NCBI GenBank assembly: GCA_963576565.1
Contig: OY755042.1
Location: 108,739,314-108,803,313, forward strand
Direction: 5' to 3'
Length of the DNA: 64,000 bases
Source of the DNA: Aspidapion aeneum
Lineage: Eukaryota > Arthropoda > Insecta > Coleoptera > Brentidae
In this document: positions 44,366 through 54,369 of the stretch, piece after piece
How the letters are laid out: each line of letters starts with the position of its first letter
How positions within the stretch are numbered: position 1 is the first letter of the stretch
Notes under the pieces: generated by a model
Databases searched by the model: none
Told to the model about the DNA's origin: nothing
Seen by the model: the letters and a program-made list of their open reading frames with translations, nothing else
Translations under genes and position numbers: made by a program

Positions 44366-44676
44366 ACTCCCGAGAACTCCATCACAATTTTGAAAATTTG
44401 TTTTGAGGTTAAGCTTTCAAGCTACCCCCGGAAAAATATGAGAGTAACAAAAACTCTTTTTTACCGGATTAGCCACGAAACTTGTTTGATTTTTAAATTC
44501 ACGGGTACTAAATTTCACGTTTGTTAGTATTATTTGGCGTAAAAATTCCGCTGACTGACGCTCTTGTATCGGTAAAAACGCAAATCAGCGTTGATCTGAC
44601 CTGAAAGGCAGAAGAACTGTCGTAGGTCACGGATTGTTTGTTTATTTTTATTTGCAATCGATCTTTTCATTGATCG

Positions 44677-44736
44677 ATATGTATAGCAGTTTATTTTTGC
44701 CTACTCTAGTAGGCAAAAATAAACTGCTATACATAT
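44677..44736. repeat. perfect hairpin insertion, 29-bp arms
   Basis: The arms run 44677-44705 and 44708-44736 around a 2-base centre. The inner part reads GCAGTTTATTTTTGCCTACT and its exact inverse. Repeat X copy A has only GTATAGCCTGCTCTTG at this point (near 10690), so the palindrome is an addition in copy B or a replacement event. Confidence 0.9.
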
Positions 44737-44903
44737 ACTAGTTTCTCCCATATCTCGGTAGATGACGCTTCTTGCGAGACTTTTCTCTCTATTTACATAG
44801 GATTAGCGACAAAACCGTCTGATTAACTTCGTAAGGGTGTCACATTGACCAAGCAGTTTTCTGAGGAGTCCCATAAGGACGAAACAGTTTACTATCAACA
44901 CTT

Positions 44904-46774
44904 CCCAAGTAACATTTCTTTATTTATAGCAGAAGCTAAAAGGTTGCCAGCGCCTTTCCTTAAAACCATTAGTTTCAATGTCTGGTCGCTAGCACGTTCC
45001 CATTACCCTTATATACCCCTTAGACCTCCTAAACGGGACTCCCCAATTGGTGGTGGCAACCTATGTATTAAACTCCCAATAAAACCATAAGAAATAAACT
45101 CCAGCTTCGCCCTCTAGCGGTTCCACCAGTATAGAACCTTTTAGAGCCTAAAGCTATTATGCCAGGTTCTAAAAGCAACTCAGAAACGTCCTCTATCCTA
45201 TTATAAAACTAGATTTGGTAATTTGGTAGCCTGGCGATTCTGTTGAATACCATAATACCTTTAGAGTAAAGAAGTTTTCCTATAAAAGCTATGGCGATAT
45301 TTTAGATTCACAATGGCTATATAAAAAATTTAGGTCACAAAATTGCCAAAAACGTCAGAGTCCCAAAGTTATTTTATCACATAAAAATATACCGAGTTTG
45401 TCGTTTGTTGATGATCAAATTGCCTGCCAGATTTATTTTTCTGATAAAATCGTATCTGAAAAGCTCTCAAAACAAGCGCGCCACCTCAAGAATGCTTTTT
45501 AATAGTTTTTTGATAACAAAATAACAAATATTTAAAATTAAAAAAAAATCATTTACACTATTCACCATTAAAAAAGTCTGTTTGGTTTACATAAATCAAA
45601 ATTAAAGTAAAATTATTGTTAAAAAACACTGCTAAAACGACTAGATAAATATTTTCTCTTTACAATATTTTTTAAATAAATTTATATACGCCATTATGGT
45701 TTTATAGTGGTCACTTGGTTTTATTTGTTACTGTATCGCAACTAGGATTTTTGAGTGCCCTTATGAAACCAACAAAAAAGAACAATGTAAACATAGTCAA
45801 CATAACCTCACTTAAATTTTTTGTATTTGTTTTTAAAGTGTTTAAAAGCGTATAATTGAACACTTTTAAATGTTTTTTTCGTGCAATTTCGACACAATCG
45901 AGAGGGCCAGTGCAATGATATTCGTTGTGCCTGCAGGTTGGAGGGCAACCTCTTATATTGGTCGTCTAAATAGGCCTTATCTAGGCCTGGGTGTCCTACC
46001 CAGGAGGACGGAAACTCAACAATTATTAATTATTGGGCTTTAAATAATCAATCTTGCAATAGGTGGGTACCAATCTGTACCTAGGTATAGCTATTATTTT
46101 TACAAGAAATACCTAAAAAAATAAAACACGAAAGTATTTACTTACTTCTGTTAGAACCCTTAAGGAAACAAGGTTTTATATGGCCGCCTATTTAAATAAT
46201 ATTTAATATACAGCTATGGGTAACTATAAATACAAAAGAATTAAGTTTACCTTTAAGCCTTCCTATAAAACCTTTTTAAAATGCCTAAAAATAATGGCAA
46301 AAACCAAAAGTCTATAGTTTATATTTACCACTCTTAAAAACCTTAAGGAAACTAGGTTCTATATGGCCGCCTATCTAAGCATATTTACTTTTAAACTACT
46401 GGTAACTATAAAAACAAAAGGATATAAGATAACCTTTTAGCTCTATTATAAAACACTTTTGTGATGACCTAAAGTAATGAAAAAAACTAAATGACCAAAG
46501 TTTATATTTATTTCTTTTTAAAAACTTTAGGTAAAATGGTTTTATAAGACCATCTTTATAAATCAGAAATCAATAAAACAAAAAGTATCTAAAAGGAACA
46601 GAAGGAATATCAGTTTTATTATACTCCCTTTATAAATCACTTTTTGGTTGTATAACACTCCTTTAGGTAATTGGTAATATAAATTACCTTTATGTAGCCA
46701 AATTGCTCCTAAAACCCCTAAATAACCTAGGAACCAAATTAATAAAACCTTGAGTGGTAATAATGTTACTTGGG
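44904..46774. mobile_element. 1.87-kb element with CCCAAGTAACATT inverted ends
   Basis: The perfect 13-bp terminal repeats are CCCAAGTAACATT and AATGTTACTTGGG. They interrupt the X text CAACACTT-ATTAGGTGTCC seen intact in copy A near 12860. Flanks suggest only a TT duplication (44902-44903, 46775-46776). The right third is made of about 177-bp tandem units. No transposase ORF recognised. Superfamily unknown. Confidence 0.8.
46148..46690 (+). repeat. three-copy tandem repeat, period about 177 bp
   Basis: Units start near 46148, 46330 and 46505 and contain CCTTAAGGAAACWAGGTTYTA, TATGGCCGCCTAT, GGTAACTATAAAWACAAAAG and TTATAAAACACTTTT. They form the right part of the CCCAAGTAAC element. Confidence 0.8.
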
Positions 46775-46930
46775 TTATTAGGTGTCCATTAGATCTTGGA
46801 CCCCGGTGAGGTTAAGCTTTCAGGCTACTCACGGAAAAATATGAGAGAAACAAAAATTCCTTTTTACCCCATTAGCCACGAAACTTGATTTTTAAATTCA
46901 CGGGTACTAAATTATACGTTTGTTGTAATC

Positions 46931-47539
46931 ACAAGTTTTAAAATTTGTTGGTTTGCTTTTGAGGGTTTGTGTTTAAAGCGCGTTTGATTCGAGATCCTGC
47001 TGCGAGCACCCCTCTTAGGATTTGGATCAATCAGGGATAAGTTTGCAGTTGCTCCCACAGAAATCTGCTCCAGCAAAGAGCAATTTCTGAGCGGTTGAGA
47101 GCACTGTTGATTGAAAACGGTATTAAATTAATACAAGCCGCAATAATTTTGAAATGCAATGTCGCCCTTTTCCTTTTGCTTTGTCGCGTTTGGCATATTT
47201 CTCTAATGGAAACACTTTACATGTTAAACAATATGAATGAAAAGGTCTCTTTTTCCTTTTGTAAATATTCAGCCCCGGGAGCGAGCGGAGGCATGGACGT
47301 TGCTAGGCATTGCTTTTATATGGGGGGAGTCGAACGAGCAATTTATAAAAGTAAACTTCCTTTCTAAGCAACATGGAATGTACAGCGTGTCCCATTTTCG
47401 ATGGGATTAAATGAGAAACTCAATTATTAATAAATATATTTTGAGGGACCTTGAAAAGATCGTCACTTTAAGAATCTTTTATACCTAGCCATCGAATAAA
47501 TATTTCTTCGATGCCTTAGCTTATTTTTAAATAGGTCAT
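46931..47539. other. spacer with unassigned ORF
   Basis: An ORF of 90 codons at 47095-47367 has no recognisable motif. No repeat partner in the window. Confidence 0.4.
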
Positions 47540-47600
47540 CGTATACTTTTTCATACAGGTGCGAAAAAGTAATTTTCCTACTTGCGAACGTAAAACGCGT

Positions 47601-47795
47601 TTTTCCGCACCAATTTTCATGTGGAAAGTTCAACTACCCGCATGCGGTGCGTTAAAAAAAAATTCGTTAGAAAAAGTATACTTTTTCTATAAGCGTGCGG
47701 AAAAGTCCACTTTTCCGCACGCATTTTAGTGTGGAAAGTGCCACTTTTCCGCACTAGTGCGGAAAAATATTTTTTCAGCACTAGTGCGGAAAAGT
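47601..47795. repeat. left palindrome cluster (TTTTCCGCAC boxes)
   Basis: Boxes: TTTTCCGCAC at 47601; a 30-base palindrome 47693-47722 with arms GCGTGCGGAAAAGT and its exact inverse around CC; a 22-base perfect palindrome 47745-47766 centred on CTAG; and a third, imperfect one near 47776-47794 (CAGCACTAGTGCGGAAAAGT). GTGGAAAGT half-sites lie between them. Candidate recombinase-binding region by position. Confidence 0.85.
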
Positions 47796-47982
47796 AAATT
47801 TGTTACGATTTTGAGGTGTTCTATAACATTTAGACCGTTCAAAATACATTTGTATCTTTCCTACCACACGAAATATCCTAAAAATATTCAAATTGACTAA
47901 AATTCTGCTATATTTTCAATATTTTCGATAAAATAAAGTTTTCAGTAAAATAGGTTCAAATTATAAGTTTTTAACCTCCCCG

Positions 47983-47990
47983 GTATAAAT
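47983..47990 (+). promoter_or_regulatory. possible TATA box for the recombinase gene
   Basis: GTATAAAT lies about 160 bases before the chosen ATG at 48151, with no upstream in-frame alternative of note. A match of this size in AT-rich DNA is weak evidence. Confidence 0.3.
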
Positions 47991-48150
47991 ATCGTCATTG
48001 TCAATGTCAAACAACAATGAACACTAGTGGTTTTAGATTTGGCATCTTAAATCACCATAGCAACAAAGTACAAACAAACTGTCAAAACAAAGCCAATTTT
48101 GCAGATACAAGCGTCTTTTGAATTTTTCAAACAAAAAAATCAGATTTTCA

Positions 48151-49307
48151 ATGGATTCTTCGGACGAAGATCTACCCCAGTCAGTTCTAGAAGCCGCTAG
48201 AATCGCTAATTTGGACCTGCTTCCTTCAAAATCTCGTCACAGGTATGAGAAGGAATATAGTTTGTTTGAGAGATGGTGCCACGCTAAAGGCATCAAATCC
48301 CTTCAAGAAGCTGTTTTTTTGGCATATTTCTCCGAAATTTCCAAAACGTGCAAACCGAATACCCTTTGGTCGAGGTATTCTATGCTCAAAAGTGTAATAA
48401 AACTCAGAAAAAACGTTGACTTAAGCAATTTTTTTAAAGTTACGGCCTACTTGAAAAAACAAAACGTTGGATTCAGACCCAAGAAGGCAAAAATCTTCAC
48501 AAAAGAAGAAATTTTCAAGTTTTTAAGCGAAGCTCCTGACCTAGTTTCTTTGCATATGAAGGTTTGGCGGGCGCATGTCGCCGTGAAGAACTAGCAAAAA
48601 TGTGCCTAGATGACATTGAAGAAAAAGGAAATATGATCATTATAAAAATTCCTGACTCAAAAAACCATACATTTAGAAGTTTTGCTATTTCAGAAGAAGC
48701 CGAGAATGGAAAACTTCTCCAATTGATCCGAAAATATGTCAACTTAAGGAAACCAGAGACCCCACATAGACGGTTCTTCGTAAACTACAAAAAAGGAGCA
48801 TGTACGGTACAATGCATTGGAATTAATACATTCGGTAAAATGCCATCAGATATCGCATGCTATATGAAGCTTTCAAATCCAGAATTATATACGGGCCACA
48901 GCTTCCGACGTTCTGCCGCAACAATGTTGGCAGATTCAGGCGAAGGAATAACCAATATCAAACGACTCGGTGGATGGAAATCTTCAAGTGTCGCAGAAGG
49001 GTACCTTGACAGTTCAACTGGATTCCAAAAAAATATTTCGAATAAAATTTTGAAGTTCAGCCACCCTGGTCCTTCAACTAGTCAGCAACTTTCTTCTACC
49101 ATACAACCTTCCAAAGTGCCTCAATCCAGCCCCAAATGCATGACCACAGTTGCAACAGATGTTTCCGAAAACTTGGAGAACGCAGTGGAGAACCAAAACC
49201 CAAGTTTCAAATCTGCCACTTCATTTGAGAAAACACTTGCCTCTGCTATCAACTTACAGCACGCTACAAACTGCACCTTTAATATTAATGTTAATAATAA
49301 TAATTGA
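48151..49307 (+). pseudogene. Crypton-type tyrosine recombinase (frame broken once)
   Basis: Start ATG at 48151 (MDSSDEDLPQSVLEAARIAN). Residues 25-100 form the SAM-like core-binding domain: LLPSKSRHRYEKEYSLFERW, AVFLAYFSEISK and LWSRYSMLKSVIKLRK. Next are GFRPKKAKIFTKEEIFKFL and LHMKV. The frame then breaks at about 48560-48566, where family members have several more residues before GACRREEL; this suggests a small deletion of 3n+1 bases. Frame 2 carries AGACRREELAKM (first catalytic Arg), IKIPDSKNHTFRSF (Lys region), YTGHSFRRSAATML (His-x-x-Arg, codons from 48897), RLGGWKSS (His/Trp position) and VAEGYLDSS (nucleophile Tyr at 49002-49004). A low-complexity Ser/Asn-rich tail ends at TGA 49305-49307. 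All catalytic positions survive. Intact relatives are known to me as insect Crypton-derived genes. Confidence 0.85.
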
Positions 49308-49385
49308 TTTGATTAAAATGTTTTGAATATAAATAATTTTCTGATTAATTTTTAGTTTTTTCCTCACGCCCATAGAAAAAATAAT

Positions 49386-49483
49386 GTACCTAACTCGTGC
49401 GTAAAGTGTCTTTTCCGCACTTGATTGCTGGCCAAACTGCAATCGCGTGCGGAAAAGAGGCACTTTCCGCACTAGTTAGGTAA
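49386..49483. repeat. right hairpin 1 of the recombinase locus
   Basis: The left arm TACCTAACTCGTGCGTAAAG, then TTTTCCGCAC and TTGATTGC; the right arm CAATCGCGTGCGGAAAAG, then CACTTTCCGCAC and TAGTTAGGTA. Arms of about 43 bases surround TGGCCAAACTG. The right half recurs alone at 15808. Confidence 0.9.
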
Positions 49484-49657
49484 ACTACTATTTACGCACG
49501 CTAAATTTCAAATTGAATTTTAGGCCTAATCGGACTTATTGGCCCATTTATAAACTCGATTAAATTAAAAATGAAAACAAAATTTGCTTTTTGCTGTTTT
49601 AATGTAAAAAATACCAAATATATCAAAATGTAAAACCATCTTATGCAACTAGGAAAC

Positions 49658-49775
49658 ATTTTGTACCTAACTCTTGCGGAAAGTGCCTTTCCCGCCCTTG
49701 ACGGCGTGCCCGAACGACGCTTTGGAGTGCTGCCGTCGCGTGCGTAAAAGTATCACATTCCGCACTAGTTAGGTA
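49658..49775. repeat. right hairpin 2 of the recombinase locus
   Basis: The same design as hairpin 1: TACCTAACTCTTGCGGAAAG, then CGCCCTTGACGGC, and inverted GCCGTCGCGTGCGTAAAAGT with CACATTCCGCACTAG and TTAGGTAA. The central part differs, so the arms rather than the loop are conserved. Confidence 0.85.
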
Positions 49776-49800
49776 AATAACTATTTCCACACATTTGCAG

Positions 49801-50432
49801 AAAAATTTCTGTAAACATTTTTTGAGGATGCAAATCGTGTCAAATGCATCATTATTATATGTGGTGGTAGGAACAAAATGTTCATGGCAACTTATCTTGA
49901 GGAGAAAAATGATTCTGTCAAATTTTTGACAAAAGGTGCAGTTTGGCAGGAGCGGCTGAATAATGCATAATAATAATAATAATACCATTTTATTATAATA
50001 GTTAGCTTACAAACTGTAAAAGCAAGATATTAATCTTTTGTTACACCCTATACAATATTTTTGAAATCACACTCACTGTACATAATTATTAAGGATGTAA
50101 GAGATGGAAAAGTAAAATTACCCTGTATCTTCGGAACGGTATCGATCTAAAATATTTAAGATGAGTCTGGATTATTTTTAAAAGCAGAAAAATACAGAAC
50201 TTTTTTTTACTAAACGGAAGTTTACCGAAAAAAAAAGTCTGCTCAAAAATAAACCAAGCATATTTTTTTATAAATTTTAATAAATGGAGAAAGACAAGAA
50301 TTTTTTTTGGGGTTGCTATGTTGTGCATTGGCAAAATCTGATGGATTAGTTCCTTCTGTCCATGGCATTTACGAAAAGTATTGGAATTTTGTACAAGACA
50401 CATATTTAGGTACGCTGGTGTTAATAAGTATA
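49801..50432. other. AT-rich spacer
   Basis: A minus-strand open frame at 50089-50475 has no recognised product. (TAA)n of about 7 units near 49965-49985. Confidence 0.45.
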
Positions 50433-50440
50433 GCAGCGCC

Positions 50441-50802
50441 CGAGGGGTGATCAGTTGCCCACAGTAGGTGTACAAATTTTTCTACAGGACCCCACAGGAC
50501 TATACAGGACTTCCAGAGGAGCCCACAGGACTATACAGAACATCCACAGGACTATACAGGACTCTACAGGACTATACAGGACCCTGAGGGTACTGGCGCC
50601 TAAGCGGTGCCCTAAGCAAATTGGCTCTCTAAGAAAAACGAGCGTTAAGATTTTTTTTTTGGGCACCTTTTCAGCCACAGGACTATACAGGACCCCACAG
50701 GCGGGACTATACAGGACTTGTACAGGACTATACAGGACACTACAGGACCAAAAATTTATAAAAGTCCTGTAGGACGGTGTACAAATTTGGTATCACCCCT
50801 CG
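50441..50802. mobile_element. 362-bp element built of ACAGGAC iterations
   Basis: The ends CGAGGGGTGATCAG and (inverted) CGAGGGGTGATACC are flanked by GCAGCGCC (50433-50440) and GCAGCCCC (50803-50810), an 8-bp duplication with one change. The inside holds about 14 ACAGGAC units in two clusters (50487-50585 and 50675-50748), many as ACAGGACTATACAGGAC. The clusters are separated by about 90 unrelated bases. The subterminal GGTGTACAAATTT occurs directly repeated at both ends. No ORF longer than the repeat itself. Confidence 0.82.
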
Positions 50803-50810
50803 GCAGCCCC

Positions 50811-51155
50811 ATATTTATTCTTTAGCATCTATACAAGAAAAAAAAGCGTAATATGAAAAATATTCAACTTCTGGTTAAAAACAATGTTAAAATACGCGCA
50901 AATGCGCACATTTTATTTGAAATTCCAGCTCAACAGATATTAAAGTATTTTTAATAAAATTTTAGAAAAAATAGTGTTGGACTAAACTTAAATGTGACAA
51001 AGGGGTTTAGACAAAATAAATGAAACATAAGTATGGTTTATTAATGGTTGAAAATTACAGAGGTGCTTCCATAAGTTTTAACAAATACTCGTATGCAATT
51101 TTTCACCAAGGCTGTCAAAAACTAGGCTATAAAATAAGTTATCCATATACATATA
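50811..51155. other. spacer
   Basis: No supported feature except the start of the inverted flank noted at 51137. Confidence 0.4.
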
Positions 51156-51340
51156 CAGTCGAACCTCTCTAACTCTCACCTCTATAACTCGAGCCTCTCT
51201 ATAACTCGAACCTTTTAAGTGATCCCTGCACTTTTTATATGAATTTTAACCTCTTTAACTCGAATTTCTATAAGTCGAACTCTCCATAACTCGAACTGAT
51301 TTGGTTGTCCCTTGAAGTTCGACTTATAGTGGTTCGACTG
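51156..51340. mobile_element. Tigger/pogo-type MITE, copy 2
   Basis: Termini CAGTCGAACCTCTCTAACTC and (inverted) CAGTCGAACCACTATAAGTC are flanked by TA on both sides (51154-51155, 51341-51342). Beyond the TA, TTATCCATATACATA on the left and TATGTATATGGATAA on the right are inverted too. Confidence 0.92.
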
Positions 51341-51342
51341 TA

Positions 51343-51564
51343 CATATGTATATGGATAAATTATTTTTTGTAGATATCTTAGAAACTAAAGTTTTTGGTA
51401 TACATATATATTTGGGGAGAAATTATGATACAACGACTTTTCGGTCAAATTTTATCCACCTATTTTTATAATTTAAAACCCTTAAAAAACTACCCTTAGG
51501 TTGCATTTATTTGTATTAACCCCTTTGTTTCATTAAAATTTAGTCAAACACTATTTTTGCTATC
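51343..51564. other. spacer
   Basis: Begins with the inverted flank of the Tigger MITE; the rest is unassigned. Confidence 0.4.
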
Positions 51565-51593
51565 AATAGCAGTTTGGCTGGAATTTTAAATAT

Positions 51594-52628
51594 CGATACC
51601 CTAATTTTGAGACGTCGTAACCCACAAAAAAATTAATATTCATATTTTTGCGTCAAAGGCTAATAATTATGCATAGCTATATGCTGCTAAATCCTCGCAA
51701 CCAAAAAATAATATAAAACGGTCATTCCCGCGATTTCTAATAAGTCGCATAATGCTTACCCTATGTAATTTGCTGCTAACTTAGCAACATTTGCCGATGA
51801 TACTGGTTTATTGGCGGTAGAAAAATCTATTGAAAAATGCATAGAAAAACTTCAGGATGCAGTCACCGAAGTTCACAGTTGGACCACAAAGTTACGAATA
51901 AAATTAAATGAGACTAAATCATTTCATGTTGATTTTACAAACAAAAATATAAATCACATTAACAACATTCCCGTACCATATTCAAATCAGGCAAAATATC
52001 TCGGTATAACACTTGATGCCAAATTGCGCTGGACAGCACATGTTAAGAAAAAAAAAAGGAGAACTTGAGATAAGGTTTAGAAAAATGAACTGGCTAATTG
52101 GAAGGAAGACCAATTTAACAATTCATAATAAGTTACTGCTTTATAGACAAATACTGAAACCAGTATGGACATATGGTATTCAACTATGTTGTTGGGTTGT
52201 GCTAAAGAGAGTAACATTCTCGTTTTACAGAGATTTCAAAATAAAGTATTAAGAAACATTGTGAATGCACCTTGGTACGTTCGAAATAGTGACCTTCATC
52301 GAGATCTAAAAATCGAAACTGTAGCAAAGACTATAAAAAAGTACGCAAAAAGTCATGAAGACTCCATCGACATGTGAATGTGGAAGCAATTCAGCTTCCA
52401 GACAATACTATGCTAGTACGAAGACTAAAAAGAGTGAAGCCGCTTGAGCTAGTAAACTAAGTAAATTACATAAAACAAAATAATGCTATAAACACAACAC
52501 AATTGTTGAGTGACCCTTAGTTTAAATCTGACTTTTCTAGTAAATTAAGATAAAACAAAATTGCTAATTAGTCTTACTGACTAGATTGTAATACAATAAA
52601 CAGAGTGTGTTTGACAAAGTAAAAAAAA
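51594..52628 (+). mobile_element. Jockey-type non-LTR retrotransposon, copy 3, with an unrelated 5' segment
   Basis: A perfect 29-bp duplication (51565-51593 and 52629-52657) bounds the insertion. A poly(A) run at 52620-52630 closes the 3' end. Jockey homology begins only at about 51783; 51594-51782 is foreign to the family as seen in copy 1. Confidence 0.88.
51783..52460 (+). pseudogene. Jockey-type reverse transcriptase 3' part, copy 3
   Basis: Begins at motif C (LATFADDTGLLAVEKS), then TEVHSWTTKLRIKLNETKS, YSNQAKYLGITLDAKLRW and HVKKKKGELEIRFRKMNW. Next are TIHNKLLLYRQILKPVWTYG and APWYVRNSDLHRDLKIET, and it ends with VRRLKRVKPLELVN before TAA at 52458. There are frame changes in the A-run at 52050, near 52190 (a duplicated TTG/TGG stretch) and near 52365. 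It preserves CGA where copy 1 has TGA. Confidence 0.9.
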
Positions 52629-52657
52629 ATAGCAGTTTGGCTGGAATTTTAAATATA

Positions 52658-53636
52658 ATAAAAGTGTGAAAAAAACTTTAAAAAATGGTTCTTAAAATAT
52701 ATTTTTTAAAACGTTAAGCTTTTTCCTAGTCTTACATTATAGATCGAATAATTTTGCGAATTTTTTCTCTTTTCACTTTTTTTTTAAAGTCGAGAATATC
52801 GAAAGACGGTGATTTTTAGGCTAGGGCCTTATATCTAGCGAAGTTCAAGGGGGATTTTTGCTGGAAAAATGTACGGATGTGTCCCAGATGCTAAAAATAA
52901 ATATACAAAAATCCAGTTTGCACCTAGTTTTTCCAAGTTTCAGAGTTTTTTCATCTAATATGACTGTGCTATTAGTACTCACGGGGAGACTCAATTTTGC
53001 TAAAAATTGCGTTATTGCTTGGTTTTACCCCTAAACCTTTCCATTAGCACGTCCTTCAGTGGAGGTAGAACGCATAAAAAAATTTGTATGCCTTGCGTCA
53101 GCTAAAATGGGTCCTTGTTTAAAAATATATGACATGCTTTTAAATATAATGGGGCAATTTGACAAAAATTGTAAGCGATATTGTTATTGGAAACTCTAAG
53201 GAAAATTCTAAATAAATAGGTAACATGAAAAACGAAGAAACTATTTTGGAAAAATTGAAGCCAATTAAGTAACACATTTTTAGAAACATACTTCTTTGAA
53301 ACATATTCACATAGATGTAAAATCAATTTCAACTTTTCGAAACGCCATAGTTTTTACCAGGAACAAAATTTATTCCAGCTTTATAAAAGCAGAAACTAGT
53401 TTCTCGTGAAAGTATATAGGTACCGAAATAAGGGTGTATAAAAACTTGGCATTACTGTATACAGTATATATAGTGGTCAAGTACAAGTTCATATCATTAT
53501 TCATTATTATCTCAAAACTTATGATATGGAGTGAAAATTTTAGTGTTTTCAGTTTTTGACAGTAAAAAATCTAATAGCGAATTCTTTTAGGAAATTTAGT
53601 GTGCTACTCGCGGTTCACTTACAATAGCTGCGTTCG
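52658..53636. other. AT-rich spacer
   Basis: Short ORFs only. TACTGTATACAGTATATA (53453) is a small palindrome. No element ends identified. Confidence 0.45.
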
Positions 53637-54114
53637 GTATTTACGTCCGATTAATCTTATTGATCGAAATCGTTCGTTAGTTCCATCTAGATCTAGGGGA
53701 GGTAGATCTGAATCGTTCGGTAATTCTGCTCAGACTAGTCGGACGTAAATCTGGTTGCTCCGTACATTTTGATCGACGAAACAGATTAATCTGAGATTGT
53801 GACGTATGTTGTGTATTTGTTTTGTTTACAAAAATATTTTTTTTTTACGTAAAAAGATTGAAATCGAATTATTTGATGTTGAAAACAACAAATTATATAA
53901 ATTTCTGACATCACAGGAAAATTTTGTCAAAAGTATAGCTGGGCGTAAGTTCCAATATGTACATAATATTTTTGGTTATATTTAAGGTAATAACCATTTA
54001 TAAAAATTTTATCGATTTGATCTGGATCGTTCGTTAATTCCAATTTGCTCAGACTAATCTGTAATCACGTGACCAAAAATCCGTCGCGTCTGGGATGTAA
54101 ATACCGAACGCTGC
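53637..54114. mobile_element. inverted-repeat element with GCWGCGTTCGGTATTTAC ends
   Basis: The left end GCTGCGTTCGGTATTTACGT and the right end inverted GCAGCGTTCGGTATTTACAT are flanked by TA (53635-53636, 54115-54116). Subterminal boxes are mirrored (GATCGAAATCGTTCGTTAG and GGATCGTTCGTTAATTCCA; CAGACTAGTC and CAGACTAATC). A short frame reads KIEIELFDVENNKLYKFLTS without known similarity. A Harbinger-like element is possible from the end style, but the TA flank does not settle it. Confidence 0.75.
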
Positions 54115-54116
54115 TA

Positions 54117-54369
54117 CTGTTTTGGTGCTGTCAAAAAATTGTTCCGATGTAGTTTTAAAAGAATACGAAAGTGCACTAGTGCAATACGAGTTGGAAGGTG
54201 TGCACTGAGTGCAACACTGGGCTTGTTAATTGTTCAAAAGAATACAAAATAGTGCACTAGTTTTCCTAAAAGAATATGAAAATTACACTAGTGGCGCACC
54301 AGTACTGCACTTTTTTCCCAAATGAAATTAATATTTTTGGCAAAATTCTTAATAACTGAAGATTATACA
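54117..54369 (+). repeat. short degenerate tandem units with GCACTAGTGC motifs
   Basis: TTTTAAAAGAATACGAAAGTGCACTAGTGC-like units recur about three times (54160-54300). The GCACTAGTGC core also occurs in the recombinase palindromes at 47750, without the CGGAAAA extension. Confidence 0.5.

Larger units (their letters stand above)
44400..46930 (+). repeat. dispersed repeat X, copy B, with direct terminal repeats and an insertion
   Basis: Includes the whole X text and, at both ends, a direct repeat of about 130 bases (44403-44533 and 46800-46926), each with GGAAAAATATGAGAG and GGGTACTAAAT. This looks LTR-like or like one and a bit tandem units; no retroviral coding is present. It is interrupted by 44904-46774 and carries an extra perfect hairpin at 44677. 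Confidence 0.8.
47540..49800 (+). mobile_element. Crypton-type tyrosine-recombinase element with flanking palindrome clusters
   Basis: A recombinase gene (48151-49307) is bracketed by palindromes on a TTTTCCGCAC core: at least four copies of the core at 47600-47790 and two large hairpins at 49386-49483 and 49658-49775. I set the outer limits where these boxes stop. No terminal inverted repeat of the transposase type is visible, which fits Cryptons, and no target duplication was found. The hairpins could equally be independent elements; the solo copy at 15808 shows they can exist apart from the gene. Confidence 0.65.

Noticed and set aside
50455..50772. ORF of 105 codons rich in GLYRT repeats as a repeat protein
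   Set aside because: The reading is produced by the ACAGGAC DNA iterations inside a mobile element; open frames appear on both strands.
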